In this document: positions 20,801 through 29,539 of the stretch, piece by piece
Position numbering within the stretch: position 1 is the first letter of the stretch
Layout of the letters: each line of letters opens with the position of its first letter
Assembly (NCBI GenBank): GCA_037903475.1
Contig: JBAJFG010000276.1
Location: 654,607-718,606 of the forward strand
DNA: 64,000 nucleotides
From: Ancylostoma caninum
Lineage: Eukaryota; Nematoda; Chromadorea; Rhabditida; Ancylostomatidae
Reading direction: 5' to 3'
Program-made: the position numbers and the translations under genes
Notes under the pieces: generated by a model
Seen by the model: only the letters and a program-made list of their open reading frames with translations
Databases searched by the model: none
Told to the model about the DNA's origin: nothing

Positions 20801-22127
20801 ATCGTACATAGAGTCTAAAGCCTCAGATATCCTTCAAATGGAGAAAGAGAAAATAGTACATTCCCTAGGTTTACACACTTTTGTAAAAACTTTGGTCATT
20901 ATCGTTATTACTATTGTATTCATAGTAATTTTCGTCATACTCTACTTTCAGTTTGGTTTAGTACGCATTATTTTTCAAATTCTATACAAAACAACCAAAA
21001 TACCTTTCTCTTTTCTGTTATCTCTCATAAATAATTATAATAACAACAACAATAATGAACCATCTGCTCCTGAACCGTCTCCTCCACGTCCAACTGCACG
21101 TTCAGCTAGACGTAATCCACTAGTTCGACACTCCTCAACAACTGATGAGGTCGAAGTAGTGATAAATTACCCTTCTTTGCAAGAAATTCCTTTGGAAAAC
21201 CATCCGCCGCAACCAAAAACAACCACCAATAGCAAGACGCCATTTCATAATTTTCTCCCAAGCGTCGCTACCATTCAGCATCAAAATCCTATGTCAACAA
21301 TTTTCATTCCAGTTCAACTGAACTCGTTGTCCACAATTGCACTTTTTGACACAGGATCAGCTATCACGATAGTATCTAAGCGTATTGCGAAACTTTTGAA
21401 ACTACCCATTTCAAAATCCTCAATACATGCAGGTATAACAGCTAATGGTACCCCTATCAAACTTCGAGGACAAATCTCTCCCATTCTAACAATTGGTGGA
21501 AAATCTGTTCAGATAGATAGTTTTGTCGTAGACGACAACGAATGCACAGCAGATTTCCTCTTAGGAAACGATTCTATAACAAAATTTGCTTCAAAAGTTT
21601 CAATCAATTACGATAGCAAAACAGTTTCCTTTGACGATATCTCTGTCCCAAGCATAACATCATGCAATCTCGCAGCAGCAAATTTTGAGCTACCTGTTTT
21701 CTTATTGGTCGAAACGTTAATAAAACCCCATTCTGACAACGTAGTATTAGGAACACTACACACTAGTTTGCCAGAGAAATGGGAATTTTTCGTTTACGAT
21801 GACTACCAAGTTACATTACCTCTGGGATTAGCTATAGGCAAAACCTTGTCATGTCCAGAAAACGCCGGTATTGTATTTGTTCGAATCTTCAATTCTACCA
21901 ATAATTCCATTCTTTTGCACAAAAACAAACTTGTAGCAAAAGCGAATTATGTAGGAAGTAAATTGGCCATCAGTTTTCTCTGTTCACCCGCTCGAAAACG
22001 CGAATTCCTTTTCACCGAAAGAACTCGAGAATTACATACCACCAGAAGCGGATCTAAACAAAGAAATGCCATTTTTTCCAAATACGAACGCTCCAACCTC
22101 CACCACAAATCTTGTTCACTTCAATAA
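17886..22127 (+). CDS. gag-env-pro: Gag / envelope-like / protease polyprotein
   Basis: From the first ATG (17886) the frame gives 1413 residues; it is also open back to 17460 with an RRQRSRS-rich extension. Residues ~1-230 are Gag-like (LPTFAGEQGG, VNFLEQFNE, LPAHLKG). A basic tail (RRRSKSPRFPQRFRSRTPP) replaces a zinc knuckle. At residues ~327-342 comes a hydrophobic signal-like segment (LFLVAILSVLLPGSLA). It is followed by a ~660-residue cysteine- and N-glycosylation-site-rich ectodomain with a furin-type site RTKR at 678-681, and by a membrane segment at ~1003-1023 (LVIIVITIVFIVIFVILYF). This is the layout of a class I-type or errantivirus-like envelope. A proline-rich tail leads to an aspartic protease with DTGS at 1155 and LLGND at ~1226. 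Placing the envelope between Gag and protease is unusual. The next part of pol is in the +1 frame. Confidence 0.88.
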   Translation: MDVDNSVARLESAFDKLCLSSYCAKLPTFAGEQGGKGLVNFLEQFNEISNIMGLTEEKMVRLLPAHLKGVAKAVFENFSTAEKQDWKLAVNKLQEHFTTDHFLDRAREKLMTIRMEFNESPFMFSNRIKKDIADAYPYVQQEEQRKFLQSTIFTNGLLPTIKQKLQLQGPLPKEFSDLLRESERIYGVIQSDPSVSDNAALMTKVDKILDNVQSSRTSVNMVYKPKHTNQSRSNTNFQKPRNNYFSPQYSRRNRPPYSARNNRDYHANRSVRFAPLPHQNQRRRSKSPRFPQRFRSRTPPNNSQYRRNVNSISTNISTGLTTSTTSLFLVAILSVLLPGSLASLHKYQLCAAGKSGWPVAYPETTSCSHSPNSSNILVTRAIVFVERTEPLLLPAFHCFNKTRKICASSYLHISFSVNSDEEYMTPIEPSLCQSLSETKKFLGTPLETLSPNVYGSENPIHYSYPWFFGEKCTLTTNVYVEKGDIATYDGNAIVSQFGDVANCHIRDNMCELSHGTVIWNSGPQKPFACKYVEATEGVAYVTPEHVVMDSIQSAFTYKNITFNPSQIASWCLNKNSIPMDNGIFISLPEIENSNPRTMFSKHPSKVMELNQKHFNTSQVLHLLSAVYNTKIRKQRNSSATFDHPLTKEEHVSLLNTVFRLLDSAALATKPFQFKTIPRTKRQTIANKHNHKLLSDVLFRRQDTSLSKFQPNISTAVAHHIALNTEPDFTVLNNDPSLTHEGRQDQRHFELNTKMQFLKIKIEEVIKHDFYFVFDRICTLTNFKIQAIRSIAQINPTSAARILLNRNDIFALPAGDVLMVSLCKEVQVDEVYLDHNVNGICYLLTPVRIGKSIYFTQPGTRDLTTSSPQANCGHLSFGIYNDGTNHYKSPSGYAHVSHIHTNLPQNLAKQDFVFKAPPIFHSDLARLQTDLYLIKKKLVSIDATTVKHGTPEISGNPTNPDSDDFATDAINTISYIESKASDILQMEKEKIVHSLGLHTFVKTLVIIVITIVFIVIFVILYFQFGLVRIIFQILYKTTKIPFSFLLSLINNYNNNNNNEPSAPEPSPPRPTARSARRNPLVRHSSTTDEVEVVINYPSLQEIPLENHPPQPKTTTNSKTPFHNFLPSVATIQHQNPMSTIFIPVQLNSLSTIALFDTGSAITIVSKRIAKLLKLPISKSSIHAGITANGTPIKLRGQISPILTIGGKSVQIDSFVVDDNECTADFLLGNDSITKFASKVSINYDSKTVSFDDISVPSITSCNLAAANFELPVFLLVETLIKPHSDNVVLGTLHTSLPEKWEFFVYDDYQVTLPLGLAIGKTLSCPENAGIVFVRIFNSTNNSILLHKNKLVAKANYVGSKLAISFLCSPARKREFLFTERTRELHTTRSGSKQRNAIFSKYERSNLHHKSCSLQ

Positions 22128-22962
22128 TTCTATTCTTTCACAACAGGAAACAATACAGTTTCAGGCACTATTGCGAAAGTATGAACAATGTTTTGTTGGT
22201 TCTGATGGGAACTTAGGACGTTATAATGGTCCTATAACTCATAAAATAAATTTTATACCACATTCTAAAGTTCCCAAACAGAGACCATATCGCGTTCCTT
22301 TGGAAAAACGGCAGGAAATTCAACGCCAAATCGAAGAAATGCTTCGTACCTGCGTCATTGAGCCAAGCACAAGTAAATTTGCTTCTCCAATAGTTCTGGT
22401 GAAAAAAGGTTCTAATAAGGATCAATGGCGTTTCACAGTTGACTACCGTCAAATTAACGCCATTACCGAAAACGAAACGTACTGTATACCTCACATTCAA
22501 GATATAATAGATCTTGCAAGTGGAAAGGAAATATATAGTGTTCTCGATTTCAAGAGTGGATTCTTTCAAATTCCTCTCGAAAAGAAACATAAAGAACGAA
22601 CTGCGTTTTCATCTTTTTTAGGTCTTTTTCACTTCACAGTGATGGCCCAAGGTCTAAAAGGTGCTCCAGGTACATTCCAAAGAGTTGCAAACTCGCTTGT
22701 ACGTGAACTAAGAGCATGCTGCTTCGCGTACATAGATGACATCATTATTGCGAGCCACTCTATATCTGAGCATCTTCTCGATCTTGAGGAAGTATTCATC
22801 CGCATACAGAATTTTGGAATGAAGCTTACACCAGAAAAATGTTCTTTCTTCCAAACGGAAGTAAAATATCTTGGAGTTTTGATAAGCAAACAAGGTACAA
22901 GACTCAACCCTGAAAAAGTCGCGAGCATAGTAAAGCATAGTAAACATACCGCGACCAATTGA
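21955..22962 (+). pseudogene. pol: pol part 1: reverse transcriptase, fingers and palm
   Basis: This frame is one base ahead of the gag frame and open from 21955, overlapping it to 22127. It holds the linker ENYIPPEADLN and the reverse transcriptase motifs FTVDYRQIN, VLDFKSGFFQIPL (catalytic Asp), and YIDDIIIAS at 22729 (the YxDD box). It ends at a stop at 22960-22962, just after an exact 10-bp tandem duplication (GCATAGTAAA twice, 22925-22944) that shifts the frame by one. Whether the 21.95-22.13 kb overlap is programmed +1 frameshifting or a mutation cannot be told from one copy; the overlap of about 170 bases is long for either. Confidence 0.88.
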
Positions 22963-24757
22963 CGCTAAAGCTGTCAAATCGTTCCTAGGCGCCGCCTCAT
23001 ACTTTCGCCGTTTTATACCGCGTTTCTCTTTTGTAGCAACTCCGCTAAATAATCTTTTAACAAAAAATTCTCCGTTCATATGGACGGATGACCATGACGA
23101 AGCTTTCCAATCTCTAAAACAAGCTCTCGTCAAAGCACCAGTCCTAGTTCCTCCCATCCTGGGACAACCTTACATCATCCACACCGATGCTTCTACCATA
23201 GGTGTAGGTGCGTGCCTCCTGCAAGTCAATCCGGAGACTCACGGAGAGCACCCGATCGCATATTGCAGTCGTCCTCTCACCATACATGAGAAGAACTATG
23301 CAATAATCGAGTTGGAAGCATTAGCAATTGTATTTGCTCTAAAACATTTTTATCCTTACGTCGCAAATGCTTCCATAACTCTGATAACCGATCATGCACC
23401 GTTGAAATCACTGATGCATAGATCAGATCTTGTCGGACGCCTTGCCAAATACCAAATATCAATGCAAGCGTACGACATCAAAATCGAATATCGTGCAGGA
23501 AAACACAACACCTTATGCGATTTCCTTAGCCGATATCCCACGGTGAAAGCGAACTCAATTCAACCTTGTTCGCTCCCATCACTCGAGGAAATTCAAAAGA
23601 TACAGATCCAATCTAACTACCGCGATCTTATCAATTTCCTGAAAGGAGAAACTGACGCTCCTCCAAAGCAATTTTCTGACAAATTGGACAAGTATGCCAT
23701 TTTTAACAATAGCTTATACCTCAAATCACGCAATAAAAATCTCCTAATTATCCCAGATTCAGAAATCCAAACTCAAATCACCAAACTTTTTCATGAAACT
23801 CCATATTTAGGCTCTCATCTTGGTATTAGGAAAACATTTAATGCTATTTCCGAAAAATATTATTGGCCAAGAATGCACATTACTATAGCTAAATTTGTCC
23901 GAACTTGCACAGTATGCCAGAAAATTAAAACTCCATCAGGTCACATAATACGTGAAGAATTGGGAACTTTTCCAATTCCACAAAGACCTTTTGAGCGTCT
24001 CCATACCGATATTGTTGGACCTCTTCCACAATGCATCAACGGTAATAAGTTTATCTCGATGACGGTATGTGCGTTTAGCAAACTAATAATTTGCACACCA
24101 ATTCCTAACCAGACAACGGAAATAGTTGTGAAAGCTTTACTTGATGATGTAATATCTAAGCATGGCATTCCTAATGAGATCGTATCTGATCGTGGTTCTA
24201 ACTACACAAGCGAAATTTTTGCACAAATTAACAAAATTCTTGGAATTTCCAATCTACTAACAACTAGTTATAACCACAAAGCTAACGGTCAAGTTGAAAG
24301 ATTGGTGAAAGTCATCACAGACTCTCTAACCGCATATTGTTCAGAAGCACAAGATTTGTGGTCTGATTTTCTCCAACCTATCGTATTTGCCTATAACACC
24401 AGCATTAATGATACTACAGGATATAGCCCGTTTTTCGTCGCGTATGGACGCCACCCCATCACTTGGTCGGATATCGTCCACCAACTTCCATCCAGATTGA
24501 CTTTTGCTACAGAAAGCTTTGCTGATCAACTCACCGCTGCCTTGCAAACGACAATCATGGATGTTGGAAACCAAATCGCTAGGAAAACCGCAACATACAA
24601 ATCAGGTTATGACTATCAGAACAAAGTGTATACAAAGGACGTTTCTTGTACTCAGATCTTGTACTTCTTCGTGACGATACCGTTCGTCCCAAATTCACAC
24701 ACCAGTGGAAAGGCCCTTTCGTTGTTAAAAGTGTTAGTCGACCAAATGCTACCATAG
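22935..24757 (+). pseudogene. pol: pol part 2: RT thumb, RNase H, integrase
   Basis: After the 10-bp duplication the coding frame moves by one. It continues with the end of the reverse transcriptase (AAKSFLGAAS-type region, read here as VKSFLGAASYFRRF). RNase H follows (HTDAST, ALEALAIVFALKHF, ITDHAPLKSL). Integrase comes next: HHCC zinc finger with H...H in ETPYLGSHLGIRK and CTVCQKIK, and the catalytic triad in HTDIVGPLPQ (24.0 kb), SDRGSNYTSEIF (24.19 kb) and NGQVERLVKV (24.29 kb). All core residues are present. The frame leaves the protein after about 24600 (the run GYDYQNKVYTKDVS) and reaches a chance stop at 24757. Confidence 0.9.
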
Positions 24758-24987
24758 CAAATTTAATTGGCCGTACATCAACCCAAATTGTGCACATGAA
24801 TAGACTCAAAATCTATTCACCTCGTTCCACATCGGCTAATGTTTCCATCCCAAATCAACCAAATAATACACCGTCGATTTCGGAAACATCAGAAGCTGAG
24901 GAACCAAATCTACGGCGTTCTCGCCGCATTCAGTTAAAACAACAAGCTTTCAGCTCATCACCACCAGCTCCAGCTCAGGAGAATTAA
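24646..24987 (+). pseudogene. pol: pol part 3: integrase C-terminal (GPY/F) region
   Basis: A third frame carries DLVLLRDDTVRPKFTHQWKG followed by PFVV, the GPY/F module of Ty3/gypsy integrases, then IVHMNRLKIY and a serine-rich tail (RRSRRIQLKQQAFSSS), ending at TAA 24985-24987. The change of frame between about 24610 and 24646 needs one indel. No second envelope frame follows it. Confidence 0.85.
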
Positions 24988-25909
24988 TCACTATTCAAAA
25001 AAAAAACAAATTTTTTCACTTCAAGAATAGTTATCAATTCTCCTAGGTCAGTTTTAACTTTATTTTATTTCATGCCGCACCGCTGCGTAACAACTAATTA
25101 CATTTCTTTGAGAAGGCAACTCAGAGAAATCCATCAAAAAGCAGCTTTAAAAAATTCACCATTGTTTTTTCTTTTGAATAAACGCCCTCATATTGAACGA
25201 AAACCAAGTGTGCAGTGCTCAGTTCAATATTTGATTGCTCCTTCTTTCACCAATGTGTAATTCATATACTGTGAACGCAGAAAATGCAAAGAAAATGTTA
25301 TAAAAAACAATATTTTCTAAATATGTTTGTTCATTGAATTGCAATATTTACCATACCATGATAATTCTCTGTACGTTATTTGCTTTCTATACGGTAGCAG
25401 TTTTTTTGACTGTTAGAATTATCAATGTTAACCGATTTCTTGTACTACTATCACTGTATTTTTTTCCAATAGTAGCATGCTATTTCCCCCATCAATATCC
25501 AGTCACTGGATAAGATGTAATCGTATGCCACCTTCAATGTCATCCTCACCATCACCAGTTCGTCTGAACTGCCGGATTTTTATCCTATGATTTCGACACT
25601 CATCGTCCGTCATCAGTAATCGATGTATACCAATTCAACCGCTTCTCCATTCCACATCCATGTATGTACGACAGAGATCTTCTTCCTTTTACTTCCCAGC
25701 TCGAGGACGAGCTCTCTCTTCGCCCTGGGGTAGGTGAAGGTCGTAATTGGTCGTAGCTGCTAATCCAGCTCATCAGTTCACCGAATCCAATCCCTAGTTG
25801 TATCCAAGCCCAGCCAACGCCTCGTGAAGAACGATTTCTCGCCGCGTACAACTTCCACCGTTGCGTCAACACCAACCGCGAACGTACAAGCTCGAGGACG
25901 AGCTTCTTC
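24988..25909 (+). other. retroelement 3' untranslated region
   Basis: No recognised protein. A minus-strand frame (26013-25600) is open through part of it and the LTR but shows no motif. The palindromic motif GCTCGAGGACGAGCT occurs twice, near 25700 and 25900. Confidence 0.6.
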
Positions 25910-25922
25910 GAAGGAATGGAGA
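25910..25922 (+). promoter_or_regulatory. polypurine tract
   Basis: GAAGGAATGGAGA, interrupted by one T, lies directly before the 3' LTR and is the expected plus-strand primer site. Confidence 0.75.
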
Positions 25923-26149
25923 TGTCGGGATGAAGCCCGGCCAACAACATTGCCAGTTGTTGCCCGGAGGCGGAGTCCCACCGAGTCAGTCGACCCCGCA
26001 GCTCTGGCGCCACCCGGCTGCCACTCCCAGCTGCGTTTCCCCCTCCCCTTCTTTTGTATAACTTATATTAGACAATAAATATTATATAAAGATATGTAGA
26101 ACTCCCCGAACACTTCAGGAATGGGACCGTTAACACCCATTACCTGACA
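25923..26149 (+). repeat. 3' LTR and right ATAC duplication
   Basis: Matches the 5' LTR at 226 of 227 positions and is followed by ATAC at 26150-26153. Confidence 0.95.
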
Positions 26150-26153
26150 ATAC

Positions 26154-26656
26154 CATGTCATGCCTTGATATGTTGAGGCGAAACGAACGGATGTCGTGAC
26201 TGCACAATCGTTGCGAGAGAGCAGCAGGGGATGCGGCACTGGCATCCACTTGGCGGGCGACTCTCCTGAGCTCCCGGGATGCTGGAATCCTCATTAAACC
26301 CGTCCACCTCTTTTCTGAAAGTGCCGGCAGCGTCGCAACAGTGGAAGGGTGGTTTTCCTGCTGCGTACATTGTGCAGCAGGAAAGCTCGTAAACACTCCC
26401 TCATTCCTATGCGGCGAGACCGCCAGCGAGGGTGATGAAATCAGCATCCCGTGCATGCGGGAGAGCCAGCAGTGACGTAATTTCGGGTCCCAAAGCGAAC
26501 GTGTCTGCGTCCATGGAAATCGGCCATTTCGCCCCACAGTCTGCGCCTCAAGATTGCGGTGTCTATGAGTGCCGCCCCGTATCTCTAACCGCTCTAGCCC
26601 CCTTACGGCGCTTTGTTTAATAGATATATATATGCATATTTACATATAAATATATA
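26154..26656. other. no gene assigned; one long minus-strand frame
   Basis: A minus-strand frame 26537-26130 is open for 135 codons and ends in the LTR. It has an even, coding-like composition (ASRELRRVARQVDASAAS) but no motif or splice site I can identify. Confidence 0.3.
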
Positions 26657-26720
26657 GCGCCCCTTCGGGACGCTAGAAAGTGTTGTGGGGCAGCGACAGT
26701 TAGGTACGTGCAAAAGCTTC
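26657..26720 (+). repeat. dispersed repeat family A, copy 3 (partial)
   Basis: GCGCCCCTTCGGGACGCTAG, GGGGCAGC and GTGCAAAAGCTTC match 12367-12433. It is preceded by an AT-rich TATATA tract, as at 12.3 kb. Confidence 0.6.
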
Positions 26721-27039
26721 AGTTAGCGTAATAGTTATTAAGTCAGAGTTACGTGATGAACTAGAATGGACTCCCCATCTTTCTTATTTTTTGTTGGGTA
26801 TTTCTCCGACGTGCGCCAGGGCCTGGTCGTGGAATATTTCTCGTAGCCGTTGTTTTGACAAGTCAATGGTGGAATGCAGGGCTGTGCGTTACGGTAATCA
26901 TTACCAACGTAATGATTTGAAGCATTAACGTGTAACGGCCATTTTTCCAGTAACGTAACGATTCAACGATTCTAAGGAAAGCCGGGAAAATTGCTAAAAA
27001 TTGCTTGAACAAAAGCACAAATATTCTCCATTTTCTTCT

Positions 27040-27245
27040 ACGAGATCCCGTCTTACGGGGAGCGGCAATGAGGTACCCACACCTGTACCACCAGCCGCAA
27101 TTAATGGGTGCGGCGCCCACTAGGTGCCAGTTCATGAGCTGCGCTGTCGCTGGCAGCCGCTGCCGGAGCCTTGTGCTGCGTGCCTCTCCGACTCCGCCCA
27201 CCCCCCGCAGGGGTTTCGTGCGCGGCGATCGCAACGCCGCAACGC
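27040..27245 (+). repeat. ~210-bp inverted repeat, left arm
   Basis: CAATGAGGTACCCACACCTG, AGCCGCAATTA, GGGTGCGGCGCCC and CTAGGTGCCAG recur inverted at 28433-28650. Identity is about 80 percent by eye. The arm is GC-rich, unlike its surroundings. Probably the arms of a foldback element or two inverted copies of a short element. Confidence 0.65.
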
Positions 27246-28432
27246 GGCAAAAGCTGAAAATGGGCAAATGGGAGCGAAAATCGTCGGGAAAAAAGGGATA
27301 GGATAGAGACAGTCAATAGAAGAGCGCGATTTACTCAGAAAACTGCAAGTTTCCAACAGGGCTACGTCACCGAGAAAATGGTTTAAAAATTCTTTTGCAA
27401 ATATCTCCATATTATTGGATATATAGACAAATACACGGGAGCTTGTTCGCTTCCTTCAACAATCAGATTTCGGCAACAACAATCAGACTTCGGTAGGAAC
27501 TTGTCAAGGCATGCGAGACTTCGAAAAAGATGAGGTGGCCAGAGGGGACTTATAGCTGGAACTTGGACTTTGATTGGATATCGCTCCATTCCTTTGAAAA
27601 GAGTTGACTGAAATAAGAGTAGATAAAAATTTACTTCGAAAATACCTAGCAGTGCCCACAGCGTGGTTAGTACTGAAACGAAATCTGCTCAAACTACGCA
27701 GTAAGATTACAGATATTAATTAATCTTCCTCCAAATGTCAGACGAGAACGCAATTTATTGATTTTGAGAGGAGGTATTGCTCCTGAGTCATCTGAACCTT
27801 AAATTTACCTTAAAATTTAAAATGTAACACCAGTGTTATAGTTGTAAAAACATTTTAACGTGTACCACAGTCAGTGCACTTGTTTACACTTGTTAGCTTC
27901 TGTGGACATCCCGATGTGTAAGGACTGAAAATATCTTTTTTCATTTCTTGGCACTCACTTCATAACTACAAGAAATCAATATGGTGATAGAACACTTTCG
28001 ATGGCGTTCGAATGACATTGCATCCCGTAACCATGCTTCCAGGCATTGGGCATGTCTACAAGGCATTTCTAACACCTCAGCACGCACTGTGTGCGAATAT
28101 CAATTGATTAGCTGGCTCTCATAAGCATATAGCATGGGCTCACAAGAACAAGAATGCGATTTCAACCATAAAAGTTTAACTTGGCGAATGCTTCACGCCT
28201 GAAGCGGTCCAGTAGTGAAGATAATTACCGTGGAAACAAGAACTACTAGCTAAATCTAAGCTTAATCCAGACTAAACTGAATTTGAAATTAAATTTAGAC
28301 AAAGCTAGCCTCACTGGTTAAATTTGAGTTGAACCCTTGCTAAATACTTTGTGTTCAATACTATATAGCACTGAAAAGCTTTCCCTGGCTTCACTCCGCC
28401 GCATTTCTTCCAATAAGAGCAAATTCCACTTC
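27246..28432. other. spacer between inverted arms, no gene recognised
   Basis: AT-rich sequence without motif or convincing exon. Confidence 0.4.
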
Positions 28433-28650
28433 GTAGAACGCAAGCCGACGCAATCGCGGCTCGCGCCGCACGCGGCGAAGTGGGCGGAGTTAGGGGCTCA
28501 CGCAGCGCAAGGCTCCTGCAGGAGCTGCCACTGACAGCGCAGCTCATGAGCTGGCACCTAGCGGGCGCCGCACCCACTAATTGCGGCTGGAATTACAGGT
28601 GTGGGTACCTCATTGTATACACCCCCCGTCTTACTACTCCTTGCAACGGT
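28433..28650 (-). repeat. ~210-bp inverted repeat, right arm
   Basis: Inverse partner of 27040-27245; the two arms would form a long hairpin around a 1.2-kb loop. Confidence 0.65.
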
Positions 28651-29539
28651 CCAATTTCATGTTAACTTCGCTGTCACCTAGTCGATAGCGGATATGAAGA
28701 CGAAGAGACTGGCTGTGGACTACTTGTTTGTTTGAAGTATCCTCATGAAACTCTACAAATCATGAAGTCTTCGAAAAATGTCGGAGCAGTTCTATAGTCT
28801 CATGAGCACTTTCCACAGAAACCTCCGTTCTTACTGTAGATTGGGATTTTATACAGAAATCATCTAAGAACAAGCATTTCTTACTCTTTTAAGCTACAAA
28901 CAATCTTGGAAAGATAGTGCTCGGGATGCGAACATCTGACAAGATCAATTTCTGAAATGTTGTACATAATAGAAAAAAAACGCGAGCAACTATTTCCAGA
29001 CATTGTTCTGAATAGTCCACTATAAGATGATAGCCTAAATTATTGCTGTGAAAATGATGAAGAATAGACCCTGTTCCTTCAAAAGATTGAGTTAGCGGGA
29101 TTTGAACGAGTTAATGGTGAATTTCTTCAAACAATTATTTATGGAAGTACGTATCTGCTCCATTATCCCCATATGTTAACACTAATTAGAGTTCGGTAGC
29201 TAGATACCGAAAAATAAATCATGTTTTGAATTTTTTCTCTTAACTTCTTTCTAGCAAGTGCAACAAAGACATTTTAAGCATTTAAGAAGGCTAGCTGAGC
29301 GAAGAGGGCAGGTGGGCCCGTTCAATTCTGTTGTAATGGTGAAGGCTGAACCCTACTTTAGTCGAACTAGTTAGCAACTCCGATAATGTTAGTGAAGTGC
29401 GTAGCTAGGTAGGTGAGAGAATGAGAGGATTCTCGTGAGAATGAGGCAGTAACTCAGACAACGTCTTTGCAGCGAAACAAGTCCACATCCAGAAGACGTC
29501 TTTTCAGTTTTCTTGAGTTCTCAGAGGCGGCAAACTGAG
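28651..29539. other. no gene recognised
   Basis: Short frames only. Confidence 0.4.

Larger units (their letters stand above)
14113..26149 (+). mobile_element. complete Ty3/gypsy-type LTR retroelement, 12,037 bp
   Basis: Two 227-bp direct repeats (14113-14339 and 25923-26149) begin TGTC and end GACA, differ at one base (14239 C, 26049 T), and are flanked by ATAC. A TGG primer binding site follows the 5' LTR and a purine tract precedes the 3' LTR. The inside holds, in order, a 3.4-kb leader with an antisense spliced gene and tandem repeats, a Gag/envelope-like/protease frame, and reverse transcriptase, RNase H and integrase. Integrase lies after RNase H, as in Ty3/gypsy and retroviruses. The envelope-like segment upstream of the protease is not the usual place for env. 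Three frame changes break pol in this copy although the LTRs indicate recent insertion. Confidence 0.93.

Noticed and set aside
25600..26013. 137-codon minus-strand frame over the 3' LTR
   Set aside because: A related frame appears opposite the 5' LTR simply because the LTR is duplicated; no motif is seen.
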